DNA of 64,000 nucleotides, taken from the NCBI GenBank assembly GCA_032433765.1, contig JAVIAB010000059.1, positions 62,767,178-62,831,177 of the forward strand. Reading direction: 5' to 3'. Below, piece after piece: positions 10,906-22,108 of this stretch. The notes beneath the pieces were generated by a model. It did not search any database, had not been told where the DNA came from, and saw nothing but the letters and a program-made list of their open reading frames with translations. How positions within the stretch are numbered: the stretch's first letter is position 1; every line of letters begins with the position of its first letter. This DNA comes from Megaustenia siamemsis (Eukaryota > Mollusca > Gastropoda > Stylommatophora > Ariophantidae). Position numbers and translations under genes: made by a program.

Positions 10906-13112
10906 TATATATATATATATATATGGCCCTTTTCGTCTTGTCAGACGGTCTAGTGGAGGCTATTGCGTATTTTTTTGAGGTATTGTTTTTGCTGAACAGC
11001 TTCTCTCGTGGCTAATTCTACCAATGTTTGACAAACACACGCGGTCACATAATGAACAAGTCAGGCTCGCTGGTCCACAGGGTTTACCATCCTTTTTCAT
11101 GAGTCTCTTCTCTTCCAAGTCCTGTCTTAGCACAGTCTCAAATGTTGTTATACCGTTCCTTATACGTGCTCTCCATGATGTGCGATCACTTGCCAGATGT
11201 TGCCAGTCGTTTTCACAGATGGAGAAGTCTTTCAGAGATGATTTGCAGATATCTCTATATCGTAGTTTAGGTCTGCCGATTTGTCGTTTTCCGTGTTTTA
11301 GCTCGCCATATAGTATTTGCCTAGGAATGCGTTTTTCTTCCATCCGTTGGACATGCCCCAGCCATCTTAGCCTTCGACTTCTGAGCATCGACATGATTGT
11401 TAGGGTCTTAGCACGTTGCAGGACAGTTAAGTTGGTTATTTTGTCCTGCCATTTGATGTGCATTATTTTGCGGAGACATCGCATGTGGAAGACATTTAGT
11501 CTTTTTTCCTGGTTTGAGTATGTTGTCCAGGTTTCGGATCCATATAGTAGTGTGCTAAGCACACATGTTTGATATATTAGGAGTTTAGTCTTTCGAGTTA
11601 GTTTCGTGTTGTTCCATGCCCTTTTTGTGAGTTTGCCGAAGGTCGTAGCTGCCTTACCAATTCGACAGTTTATTTCTTCATCAAGAGAGATGGTTTGCGT
11701 AACTGTGGATCCAAGATATGTAAATTTCTGTACTGATTCTAGTGGGCAGTCTTTTAGAGTAATAGATAGAGGTTTGAAGTCACCTTGATTTAGTATTACT
11801 GTCTTCTGAACATTAATTGACAGTGAAAAAAGGTCGCATGCTTTATCCAGGTTGTTGATCAGCGACTGTAGGGTGGCCTCACTATGAGCGACTAGGGCTG
11901 CATCGTCAGCAAATAAAAATTCTTTAAGTAGGGCAACATTTGTTTTGGTTTTTGCTCTTAGTCGTGCTAGGTTGAACAGTGAGCCATCTGGTCTAGTGCG
12001 AATGTAAATATCTCCTGAGCTGTTTTCAAAGGTGTAATTTAGGAGGGCAGCAAAAAATATACCAAAAAGGGTGGGGGCGAGGACACATCCCTGTTTCACT
12101 CCTTTGTTGACTTTGAAATTCTCTGATGGACTCCCATCAAAATGGACTTTGCCAGTCATGTCTTCATGGAAGGAAATTATCAGCCTAAGTAATTTAGGAG
12201 GGCAGCCTATGCCTTCTAACACCTTGTAGAGACCATCTCTGTTTACTGTGTCGAATGTCTTTGTGAGATCCACAAAGGCAATATAGAGCGGCATATTTTG
12301 TTCCCGACATTTTTCCTGCAGTTGTCTAAGAGTGAAGATCATATCTATGGTTGATCTCCCGGGTCTGAAACCGCATTGGGACTCGGGAAGCACCCGTTCT
12401 GCAAGTCTATGCAGGCGATTAAGTACGACTCTAGCAAAAGCTTTGCCTGTTGTGCTAAGGAGAGAAATGCCTCTGTAATTGTTGCAGTCGCCCCTGTCTC
12501 CTTTATTCTTGTACAGCGTTATAGTCTTGGCATTTCTCATATCATGGGGTATTTCTCCGTTTCTCCAGCATTTAATTAGCAGTTTGTATAGGTGTGGAAG
12601 TAGTACGCTTAGGTTGTCCTTTAGTACATCTGTGGGAATGTTGTCATTTCCTGCAGCTTTTCCTCTTGAGAGGGCATTTATAGCGTCAGCAAGTTCGTTC
12701 ATAGTAGGCTCAACATCCAGTTCAAACATTGTTGGATATTTGGGTATTGATTGTGCTAGAGCTGTGTTTGCTGGTCTGTCTTCACTGTATAGATTAGAGT
12801 AGTGTTCAACCCATCTTTGCATTTGTTGTCCCTTGTCAGTAATAGGTTCTCCAAACTTGGATTTTAGGGGGGCTAATTTTGTTATTTTTGGTCCAAGGGC
12901 CTTTTTTATATTGTTATGCATGGTTTTTGAGTCGCCCCTGTCTGAGGCTTTCTGTATTTCAGAGCATAGATTGTTCCAGTATTCGTTTGCGCATCTTCTT
13001 GCTTCGCGTTGTAGGGTGGCCTGCGCATGTTTGAGCTGATCCTTGGTGATTTGATTGGGATTATTATTGAAGTTCAGTAGAGCCTTTTTCTTATTAGCTA
13101 TTAGTGGGTCTA
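10906..13112 (-). mobile_element. 5'-truncated non-LTR retrotransposon with (AT)n tail
   Basis: An 11-bp perfect TSD AGGATTTCATA (10895-10905 and 13113-13123) brackets the element. The 3' end on the minus strand is an AT dinucleotide tail. The 5' end is truncated, removing the endonuclease and the start of reverse transcriptase. The open frame suggests a recent insertion. Confidence 0.93.
10960..13112 (-). CDS. Reverse transcriptase, partial (5'-truncated LINE ORF2)
   Basis: About 717 codons are open. Counting from the upstream ATG at 13162-13164, the reverse transcriptase shows GKAAGNDNIP (168-177), YRGISLL (230-236), the first catalytic Asp in AFVDLTKTFD (298 region), KQGCVLAP (357-364) and the catalytic FADD box (418-421). 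YLGSTVT (483-489), LRWLGHVQRM and a C-terminal CCHC-like finger (C703, C706, H719, C723) follow. The enzyme copies its own RNA at nicked chromosomal DNA. The AP-endonuclease is missing through 5' truncation. The first 17 residues of the apparent ORF come from the flanking 31-bp repeat, so that start codon is not native. I cannot assign RTE, CR1 or another clade without a tree. Confidence 0.9.
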
Positions 13113-13429
13113 AGGATTTCATACACAACAACAATTTGCAATACTTACTTTTGTTCACAGACAAACTTAATATTTGAAAGACAATCTACGTCATTCCATC
13201 TGTACTGTGTGTCCTGTCTCTTTTCAAGACATCGCTCGCTTGAAGCTACCAAGAAAGACACAAGTAGGTGGCATATGAATAGAGTCAGATTTCAATGAAA
13301 TCAAGCTATATAATAGAATAGAGGAACTGTGAGTGTTGTCTAGAACTGCACATTCATTCATTTCTAATCAATACCAAGAGGTGTTGGGTGACATGTTCCC
13401 GCTAACCCTGGATTTTATCGTTTATGGTT

Positions 13430-13735
13430 TATGGTTATGAATGGCCCGGTATCACTGCAAACAAATTAAAATCCATAATTGCTCAACCGCAGTTGAATCA
13501 TCCTAATTACTATTTCATCTCCCAAACAAAGAAAGGTAGCTGTAGTCCCTATCATAGCAGTCTCAGTAAACGCCAAAAGAAATAAGACGAACACAGCCAT
13601 CTGTTCCTTGTCATACGATATCATCATTCATCGTAAGCAATCGGGAACTCGAAACAAAAACAAAACAGATGAAACGCACTGCTCACGGTGTGCACAGAGC
13701 ACTTACTCAGTAGCTCCTGCAAGTAGCGGACTGTC
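13430..13735. repeat. Rep-A fragment
   Basis: It starts at the same left boundary (GGTTATG-A-GGCCC type) as the other Rep-A copies and runs through the ACTGTTC-TTGTCATACGATA and GTGTGCACAGAGCACTTA blocks. Confidence 0.7.
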
Positions 13736-14105
13736 GCTACTTGGTGTTCTTGCAATCTAATCATGGTTAGATTGACATTCACTGCTTTAAAACTGTATTT
13801 GTCACGGCTCCCTGATAGCATTTATAAAGAATGTCAACTCAAATTACTGCTCGTCCATTCTCCACAACAGCCATATCAGAAATCTTGTTTGCTCATTTCC
13901 TCTCATACTTGAATGTCCTGACATGAAAATAAGCGCATTTATGTCAGCCCAGCCACGCTCATAGAATTACCGAGAAAGTATACAGTGTTATCTGTCGTGT
14001 AACAGTTCCGTCGCTGATCTTTTCCCCCGTCAAGCAGACAAATCAATAATCATTACTCTTTTAACTTTGTTCTTAATTCACTGATCTCCTATCCTTTTCT
14101 TTCTT

Positions 14106-14274
14106 CTAAAAAAAGTAAAGAGCCCGGTCACGCCAAGTGGCGCATAGGGAATATGGTGTTAGTGACCATCAATTTTACAGACCTTCAGCACATGATTTTT
14201 TGGGGTAATGTGGTCGGTATTACGCCTGTGCCGCTTTACTTTCCTAGAAAAAATCCGGTACCCATTTAAGGCTG
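14106..14274 (-). mobile_element. 5'-truncated SINE-1 with 11-bp TSD
   Basis: It is flanked by TTTTCTTTCTT (14095-14105 and 14275-14285). Only the 3' body is present and the tRNA head is lost. Confidence 0.88.
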
Positions 14275-14467
14275 TTTTCTTTCTTGTGCCCTGTCCTTAT
14301 TTCTTCCAGCGTTATCTTTATTACCTCGCCTGCTCTTCTTCCTCCTTGCCACTTTTATCTTCATGCTCTTTTCATTTGTTTCTCTTTTTCATTGTATCTA
14401 TGGAACATCTCGTCTCACCAATCCTCATGAGTCCCCCTTTCTATTGTTTCACTGTTTGACTACTTGT

Positions 14468-14729
14468 AAAAAAAAAAAGTAAAGTAACCCCGTCACGCCA
14501 GGTGGCGTATAAGGAAATATGGTGTTAGTGACCCTATATTTTACAGACCTTCAGCACATGATTTTTGGGGTAATGTGGTCAGTATTACGCCTGTGCTGCT
14601 TTACTTTCCCAGAAACAAATCCGGTACCCATTTAAGGCTGGGTGAAACCGGATGCCGTCGGTTGGGATCGAACCCTACCCCTTGTCCGTGGTAGTCCAGT
14701 TCACTAACCACTGAGCTATCGCGGCTCCC
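14468..14729 (-). mobile_element. Full-length SINE-1 with 12-bp TSD
   Basis: TTGACTACTTGT flanks it at 14456-14467 and 14730-14741. This 262-bp copy defines the element. The minus-strand 5' end is GGGAGCCGCGATAGCTCAG, with an intact A box, B box GGTTCGATCCC, the body and an A/T tail. It could be a transcribed source copy if RNA polymerase III uses the boxes. Confidence 0.95.
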
Positions 14730-15035
14730 TTGACTACTTGTGATCTAATCAAATCATACCTGCCCTATAGTCTATTAGTCAAACAACCAATATCTACATA
14801 TATCTTGTTCTCCGTTTCTTTCCGTCAGTATAATAGGTTGCGTGTTATACCTAATGAAGCCTTCTTTCAAGACACGTCATTGTTTGTCTTGTGTTTTATT
14901 AGTTTAGTTTCTGCATATAATTTTATGCTTATTTTACATACAATCATAATTTTTTATTTATCTACCTCTTTTATCTTACCGGCTATTGTTTTTTTCCCGT
15001 TGTTACTAAGTACTCCCACCCACCTCTGTTCCTTC

Positions 15036-15830
15036 ACATCATCAAGTAACAAGCCTGCAGGCGTAGGTGATCATGTTTCTCCACAACTTTCAATCTCGAC
15101 AGTTATTTATCATTTCCGTTGTTGACCTTCTGCCACGCCATTCTTTTAAGCTCTCTGGGATCTTTTCTCTTTGCGTCCTTCTATCTCTTCCTCCCTCAAC
15201 TTTCCCAGTTGTCACATTGTATTCCTAATGTTCACTTTTCATGACACGGCCAAACATTGATGATTGTTTTTTTCTTTATATTAGAAATTAGCTCTTTTTT
15301 TATGTGACATCTGTCAGAAAGTAGTCATTACTCTTCTTAGCTGTCCATGGTATGTTCAACGTTTGTCTGTAAAATAACATTTCTACAACCTTCAATGATT
15401 TTCTTGTCACAGTCCTATTATCCATGATTCACATCCACATGTTAAGACTGACTCTTTATAACTTTTAAGAACTCTTTTTCTTGTTTCTATTGTCAAAAAG
15501 GTATTGCATAGTATCTTTCTCATTTTTTTGTTGGAAAGCTGCTTTTACCTGGCCATTCTGCATCTCAACCATATGGTACATCTACCATCTGAGGTTAACA
15601 TTGTTTCCGTATATTTAAATTACTTTCCCTGTTTTAACATTGTTCCACTTGTCTTTATTGTGCATTGCGGTGATATCATTTGCTTTGTTGCTACCATTGC
15701 TTATGTCTTTTTGATGTTAAGGCTGAGTCCTTTAGTTTTTCTTTTCTTTACTATAATCCCACAAAAAATGCACTTCCTGTCATAATTTATTTTAATTTCA
15801 TCTGCCTCGTTTAGTATGTCCTTTTGAGTT
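15036..15830 (-). mobile_element. LINE-A, longest copy in window
   Basis: The minus strand preserves, in broken frames, GLSLNIKKT, FKYTETMLTSDGRCT and KAAFQQK of the reverse transcriptase connection region, then the C-terminal block. No intact ORF remains. Confidence 0.72.
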
Positions 15831-16079
15831 CAAAAAAAAAAGAGCGGGTAAAATGTTAATAAAGTAAACATGATTCTTAACAAACATTAGAAGTTAGCAT
15901 TCACAAATTTTTTCGTGTTTTGAGAAAAAGAAATTTGAAGCCCAGCGTACCCACGGCAACAATGTGGGGAATAAGGGAGTGTAAACAGCACATTTATATT
16001 TTAATGGGGCAGTTTGGCATTACGTCACACAGGTCACCAATGAAATAATGAGCTTTACGTCATAGAGGTCACCAATAAA

Positions 16080-16245
16080 GTAATGCGTCTGATTGGAAGT
16101 TATTTTAAGCCAGGAAGACCCATGAATGCATGGAGAAAACAAGACATAGAAACCCTTAAAAAACATTGGCCTAGATTGAAGATAAATACGCGCAATAATA
16201 AGGATCTTTGGAGAGACTTTTGTCGTTGTCTACGTTCCAATATGT
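16080..16245 (+). pseudogene. LINE C-terminal fragment
   Basis: It reads GRPMNAWRKQDIETLKKHWP and NNKDLWRDFCRCL, the GRP-x-x-TW...DR-x-x-WR-x-x-V-x-x-LC ending common to several LINE families. The rest of the element is absent. Confidence 0.55.
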
Positions 16246-16449
16246 CTTTTTACCTTTCCAGGTCGAGGGGAAGGGTTTTGATTGGTTGATGTTACTGTGG
16301 AAAGGCATGGACGCCATCTCCAGGTTATACAGACCGTTAAGTAAGAAGGAGAGACAGTATACAGGTCATGGACAGTAAAATTGAACACCTGGGATTAGAG
16401 AATACTTTCTTATTTAATCGTTTTAACTTAAATTATCATATATTCTTCT

Positions 16450-17625
16450 TCGTTCAGTTGTTTCTAGCCACATACGAATGCGGAGATCAACGGTCTCATC
16501 TGCGATAGCACCGATGAGAAAAATGTAGTCATCTATACAGACGGATCTGTAATACGACACCAAAGAAGTGCATGGGCATTTACAGCACGCTCGGCAGGCA
16601 AAGCAGTCAAAGAAGACAGTGGTGCATATGTCATGGCCACGAGTAGCATGACGATGGAGGTGATGGCAGTGACCAGGGCATTCAACTGGTTAGAGTTACA
16701 AGACTACTTGATTATCGCCTCGGAAGTTTCCTTCTATAATAATATTCATTTATTATTATTTGTCTCCAGTCTAAAACCACTGGAAACTACTATTCGTGCT
16801 GTTTCGTCCTAAATGTTTGTCTGCAACGCAAGTATTCAGCCCTACCCTATCCGGGGGATACTTGTCTTAACAGGAAAAATATTTCCGAGCTGTGATCGCA
16901 GCCTTATGCTATAGTCATGGGAAAGCCTTCGCGAAAGGACATTGCCTACGAAGCTAATTTTTTAGTTAGCTGAGTGGCAGTGTTCCCTAGCGTTTGGCTT
17001 TTCGTGGCAAGGTGCTGTGCCACTGAGTACGGGTTCGATCCTGCCTTGTTCCATATTTTTTTCTGTTGTTGATTATTTGTCATTTTTTCCGAGTGCTGTA
17101 AACATACCTCTTCCTCTGAATTGATTTACAAGACACACCCATGCCTGTATACTAAGTGATTCGATGAGTATGATAAAAAAAAAAAGTGGAGGCGGGCTCT
17201 GTACGCATGCAATGGTTATAGTCATTACAGAAGTCAAAATTACGTAAGGTCATCTTTGTCTATGTCCCTGGACATTCGGGAGTACGGGGAAATGAAAGAG
17301 CGGACAGGTTGGCTAGCTGCGCTGTCGCTGAGGACGTTCAACCAATGGATCGGGCGGACATCATCAATGCCCTCCGAGATGTGGAAAGAGCACAGGAGTT
17401 CGACGACAAATCCACGTCACCTCTTCGGATGATGGAAATGGTAGTTAAGATGGGCATAGCGAGAAACGAGAAACTCAGTGGCCGTGTAACTTATCAACCA
17501 ACATAGAGCTGGAGTCGTCAGTCGCTGGACACTGCAGGACTTGCTGAGGAGAGGATCTGAGCACCAAAGGACACGTTCGGAGTGCAATGGTGATGACCCG
17601 TTAATAACTCAATAACTCTATAACT
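16450..17625 (+). pseudogene. Jockey-like LINE RNase H, interrupted
   Basis: Before the interruption the frame reads VVIYTDGSV, SAWAFTARSAGKAV and TSSMTMEVMAVTRAFNWLE, the RNase H core with its catalytic Asp and Glu. After it, YVPGHSGVRGNERADRLAS gives the third and fourth acidic positions. A C-terminal SRQSLDTAGL...EECNGDDP-like tail and a (CAATAACT)n 3' end follow. RNase H removes the RNA strand during retrotransposition. An in-frame stop and a 436-bp insert (16722-17157) show it is dead. Related fragments lie at 20455-20757, 21661-21775, 41921-42078, 45118-45166 and 60254-60800. Confidence 0.82.
16722..17157 (+). mobile_element. Insert with tRNA-like head (SINE-3)
   Basis: The insert breaks the RNase H frame. 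At 16970-17045 it has an A box (TTAGCTGAGTGGCAGTG) and a B box (GGGTTCGATCC) with long-variable-arm tRNA character. The part before the head (16722-16960) is of different origin, and on its minus strand it carries AGGACGAAACAGC. It may be two elements. Exact ends are uncertain. Confidence 0.5.
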
Positions 17626-17819
17626 AACTAAATAACTCAATACGCCTCTTCTAGGAAAACAAATTTGAAAAATAGACAGGTAATTTCTCCAGGAGAAATT
17701 AAAAAAAAAATGATGTGGTTAGGGGTTTACGTAATTAATGAACGACACAAATTTGAACGACGTTTCTGCTCAATAGGCCTCCAGCAGGAACAAAAAACAA
17801 CACACACACAGATATGTAA

Positions 17820-18188
17820 AAAAAAGTAAGTAAAGTACCCCCCGTCACGCCAAGTGGCGTATAGGGAAATATGGTGTTAGTGACCCTATATTTTACAGAC
17901 CTTCAGCACATGATTTTTTGGGGTAATGTGGTCAGTATTACGCTCGTGCTGTTTTACTTTCCCAGAAAAAATCCGGTACCCATTTAAGGCTGGGTGAACC
18001 CGGAGCCGTCGGTTGGGATCGAACCCTACCCCTTGTCCGTAGTAGTCCAGTTCACTAACCACTGAGCTATCGCGGCTCCTACTAATTTTTAGGGAATTAG
18101 TAAAACCCAGGTGTCCTCGCCAGGGTACGAACCCCGGATGTTGCCGTGGTAAGCCAACCGCCTATCGATTGCGCTAACCGGACACCCT
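17820..18188 (-). mobile_element. Composite SINE: SINE-4 head fused to full SINE-1
   Basis: A perfect 14-bp TSD ACACAGATATGTAA (17806-17819 and 18189-18202) encloses both a SINE-1 (17820-18079) and an upstream second tRNA-like head (18090-18187). Both are in the same minus orientation and were therefore inserted as one unit. Confidence 0.88.
18090..18187 (-). mobile_element. SINE-4 tRNA-like head
   Basis: The minus strand has acceptor-like GTGTCC...GGACAC pairing, an A box (TTAGCGCAATCGATAGG) and a B box (GGTTCGTACCC). The sequence then leads through an AT-rich linker into SINE-1. Confidence 0.75.
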
Positions 18189-18525
18189 ACACAGATATGT
18201 AAGTAAATAAAATTAGCAAATCATCGTTAACTAATAGTGAATTATCTAAAACAAAATAATTTCGAACTAGAATGAAAAAAAAAATTTTAATGTCATCCCT
18301 GAGTTTCGTGCTGTGACCAGAAAGAAAATGAACGAGGTCAGTATGCGCAGGATACCCGGTGTAGTTGATCACCTAATGGGACGGTCAAAACACAGGAGGT
18401 AGGGTTCGAAAAATACGTTGGGGGAATACTGTAAAAGTTACTTCAGCTATAACGCCCCCGGTAATATCTATACGAATCTAAGTATATACAACCGTGCGAG
18501 AACACATAGACATGTGTGCATGTGT

Positions 18526-18529
<4 letters not shown>

Positions 18530-18597
<68 letters not shown>
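18530..18597. repeat. (TA)n microsatellite
   Basis: About 33 uninterrupted TA units. It generates spurious Tyr-Ile ORFs. Confidence 0.97.
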
Positions 18598-18600
<3 letters not shown>

Positions 18601-18989
18601 CACATATATAAGATGTAAGGAACCTTGTAGTGCAAGTAGAGAGGCTATCGCCTTGCACAAAGGTGAGCAGCCCAGACACGAGATATAGGGGACAACCGAA
18701 GTGTTGCAGTGTGGTCTAGCAGAGGAGAACGGTGAACAGCAAAGTGTATTTACTAATATGATTATACATGCATATAAAGAGTAGAATATGCAATAGGGAA
18801 GGAGCAGCGCGCTCAGGGAAACTATGTTTATGAGTGTGATACATTCATGCCTCGAGGGGTCAGCGAACTAAATTGGACTATAATTCGACTCTCCAAGGCA
18901 AACCGGCTGCGGTAGCCGCAGTGGCAAAGGAAAATAACATTGTTACAGATGCCGTTTTTGGCCTTGTGACCTGTGGTCTTTGCTACGCG

Positions 18990-19198
18990 GGATTGTTCTA
19001 TCAGGTTTTTCTACGCAGGTTTGTTCTATCAAGATTTTATACACAGGTTTGTTCTGTCAGGTTTTTCTACGTGGGTTTGTTCTATCAGGTTTTTCAACGC
19101 GGGTTTGTTCTATCAGGTTTTTCTACGCAATTTGTTCTATCAGGATTTTCTACGCGGATTTGCTCTATCAGGTCCTTTCTACGCGGGTTTCTTCTATC
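18990..19198. repeat. 28-bp minisatellite, about 7-8 copies
   Basis: Units resemble GGTTTGTTCTATCAGGTTTT plus TCTACGCG. The array is continued by 19519-20055 after an insertion. Confidence 0.9.
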
Positions 19199-19223
19199 AG
19201 CACACCCCACCACTGGCTCTTTG

Positions 19224-19493
19224 CTACTAGCTTTACCGCAGCATTGCAATTATTTGCCTGTTCCCGACTCAATTGATATCGCTGTTACTTTATGTTTGTT
19301 TAACGTCACCCATATCTGTGTACTTTAGTTAGAACCATTTCCACTCCGTTATCATCTAACATGTAGTTATAGATAATTGTGCTTCACCGTTTGTTGTCGT
19401 TGTCCTTGTATTCTGAAGAAGGCCACAGGCCGAAACGTCAGTATTGTGTTGTTTTCCTTCCTTGTAAAGCTGTCATTATACTTTGGAGTGTCT
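19224..19493 (+). mobile_element. Penelope-like 3' end inserted in the minisatellite
   Basis: It carries CTGAAGAAGGCCACAGG then CCGAAACGTC (19420-19440) and a GTAAAGCTGTCAT end like the other PLE ends. It is bracketed by a 25-bp direct repeat (19199-19223 and 19494-19518, beginning AGCACACCCCACCACTGG). Confidence 0.6.
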
Positions 19494-19518
19494 AGCACAC
19501 CCCACCACTGGCTCTTTG

Positions 19519-20055
19519 TTCTATCAGGTTTATCTACGCGGGTTTGTTATATCAGGTTTTTCTACGCAGTTTGTTCTATCAGGTCTTTTCTACGCGGGTT
19601 TGTTCTATCAGGTTTTTCTTCGCGGGTTTGTTCTTTCAGGTTTTTCTATCGGGGTTTGTTTTATCAGGTTTTTCTACGCAACTTCTTCTATCAGGTTGTT
19701 TTACGTGGGTTTCATCCATCAGGTTTTTTCTACGTGGTTTTGATCCATCAGGTTTTACTACGCAATTTCTTCTATCAGGTTTTTCTACACAGATTGTTCT
19801 ATCAGGTTTTTCTACAGTTTGTTCTATCAGGTTTTTCTACACAGATTGTTCTATCAGGTTTTTCTACACAGATTGTTCTATCAGGTTTTTCTACAGTTTG
19901 TTCTATCAGGTTTTTCTACACAGATTGTTCTATCAGGTTTTTCTACACAGATTGTTCTATCAGGTTTTTCTACACAGATTGTTCTATCAGGTTTTTCTAC
20001 ACAGATTGTTCTATCAGGTTTTTCTACACAGATTGTTCTATCAGGTTTTTCTACG
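19519..20055. repeat. 27/28-bp minisatellite, about 20 copies
   Basis: The first third has variable 28-bp units (TACGCGGG type). The last ten units are homogeneous 27-bp units (TCTACACAGATTGTTC type), indicating recent local homogenisation. Confidence 0.93.
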
Positions 20056-20454
20056 GTTAGAGTATCTGCCCTGACCAATATGCGCCTGTTACATGGACTT
20101 TGTTTTCACGGTTATCTCCCCATCGTTTTGATTTGCCAGTCTCTACCTCAAGCTGAAGCTCTACCTCCACACGTTGAAACATGAGCTGACAGTGCCAGCC
20201 ATGTCCCTGCAAAACGTGGTTTTCTCGCGTAGGTTGCTTCCACGCAACGACTGGATAAGTTATATCTTACTCCACCACATCATCCTTCGCTAAAAAGGCT
20301 CTATTTTGAATAGAGATTTTGCGCTGAAATTTAATTTCCTTCTAATTTGGCTTATAAAGCCGTGAGTCCAGGACAAATCCCTGCATTGGTAATTATGGAG
20401 CTGATTTCAATGTGTGACACCACAGAAAACGCAATTTCAGTTTAGTTAAGGTTT

Positions 20455-20757
20455 ATCGAGTTATAGAGTTATTTGTGGGTCATCATCATTGCACTCCAAA
20501 CATATCCATAGGTTCTCAGATCCCCTCCTCAGCAAGTCTCGCAGTGTCCAGCGACTGACGAATCCAGTTCTGTGGTGGTTGATAAGTCTTCTTACACGCC
20601 CACTAAGTTTATCGCTTCTGGTTGTGCCCATCTTAACTCCCATCTCTTTCATCCAAAGGAGTGACGTGGACTCATGGTTGTCGCACATTGCCAGTCATGT
20701 GTCGTTCCCACTTCCCGGAGGGCATTGATGTATTGCTCGCCCAATCTATTGGTTGGT
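20455..20757 (-). pseudogene. Jockey-like LINE C-terminal fragment
   Basis: The minus strand reads STSLLWMKEMGVKMGTTRS, then RTGFVSRWTLRDLLRRGSEN and CLECNDDDPQITL. It is the same family as 16450-17625. It appears continuous with 21661-21775 before Rep-A separated them. Confidence 0.75.
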
Positions 20758-21660
20758 TGGTTATGCAAAGCCCCGGTATAACTGGAAACAAATTAAAATC
20801 CATAATTGCTCAACCGCCGTACCAGTGGAATCACCCGAGTTAATATCTCATCTCCCAAACAAAGAAAGGTAACTGTAGTCCCCATCGTAGTAGTCTCAGC
20901 ACACGCCAAAAGACATAAAGCGAAATCGCGCAGAAAGTGAACACAGCTAACTGTTCCCTGTCATACTATATCATCATTCATCGTAAACAATTTGAATATC
21001 GAAACATGATCAAAACGGATGAGACACACAGCTCACGGTGTGCACAGAGCACTTAACTCAGTAGCTCCTACAACAAGCCGGACTTGAAATATGAGGTAAC
21101 TGCAACAAGGATCACTTTTCATGCATAGCCATCAATTGTTCCCGCCGCCTATCCACCATATACCGGAAGTTCTGGTCTTCTTGAAAATGATGATCGTCGT
21201 ATTTTTAAAAAATGTATAGCGCTTGATGATGTTAGGCCATCGTTGTTGACTCCAATTCCGAACATATAGACACACAGTTCATCGTCAGATTATCCCCGTC
21301 GCACATGAAACAACAGACCGTAAGATTAGTGTACGGCCGGTCTAGGGATGTACGATGAGCCATTACGATGATGTAGCACACAAAAATGTCGTTACTCACA
21401 ACAATTTCGCTACCTTTAGATTCCTGTTTATTCTATTGAAAGCAGCCTACGACGAACAAAACACGGTGCAAATTACTGAAGAGATAAAACTGCGGCTGAC
21501 GAAGTAGTTTACATTAATAAGTAACATGGAAATAACTTGCGTCGAGGAATTCCAATAACGGTCATGAACAGCACCAATGTGACGTAAAGCGCAGATCAAG
21601 TCTAGACGGTGGAAGGTCGCATTCACAACACCTGATTTGTCGAAAATGGACTGTTGCCGG
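20758..21660. repeat. Rep-A copy inside Jockey-like LINE
   Basis: This is the longest Rep-A copy and contains the empty SINE site TATAGCGCTTGATGAT (21216-21231). The Jockey sequence ATTGGTTG occurs on both sides (about 20750 and 21669), consistent with a target duplication. Confidence 0.65.
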
Positions 21661-21775
21661 TGTACAACTTCCATTGGTTGACCGACCTCAACAATAGCGC
21701 AGCCAGCCAACCTGCCCGCTCTTTAATTTTCCCGCACTCCCGTTTGTCCTGGGACGCAGACAAAGGTAATCTTAT
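21661..21775 (-). pseudogene. Jockey-like RNase H fragment
   Basis: The minus strand matches the ITFVCVPGQTGVRE...ERAGWLA part of RNase H, with decay (the GH of PGHSG is altered). Confidence 0.65.
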
Positions 21776-22108
21776 GTATTTTTCACTTCTGCAATTACTC
21801 TACCCATTGCATATGTACAGAACCCGCCTCCTCTTTTATTATCATGCTCATGGAATCAATCAGTATACAAGTTTATATTAGTTAAAATCTTTGCATGAAT
21901 TATATTATGATAGCGAATGCATGTTACAACAAGATCAAAGATTGACAAATAAGAGTTTCCGGGGCGCAATTTTTTTTTTTTATAGCACAACAGTTTTTAT
22001 ATTTGAAGACTCAGATTATTCAATATCTTTAAATGTATAAAAGAAAAAAAGTATGTGTATTTTATCTTATTAGAAAGCCACAAATAATAAAATTAACTAA
22101 AGCACCAG

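Larger units (their letters stand above)
17690..18480 (-). mobile_element. Penelope-like remnant carrying a composite SINE
   Basis: Positions 17690-17819 carry the PLE end (minus-strand CTGGAGGCCTATTGAGC and GTAAACCCC). The element resumes at 18203 after a 369-bp SINE insertion. Its more distal part resembles 23041-23250. Confidence 0.6.

Noticed and set aside
11024..13298. Plus-strand ORFs opposite the reverse transcriptase
   Set aside because: Shadow frames of the minus-strand LINE ORF.
18873..20184. Overlapping ORFs with FYQVFLRGFVLSG repeats
   Set aside because: They come from the 27/28-bp minisatellite, open in several frames at once.
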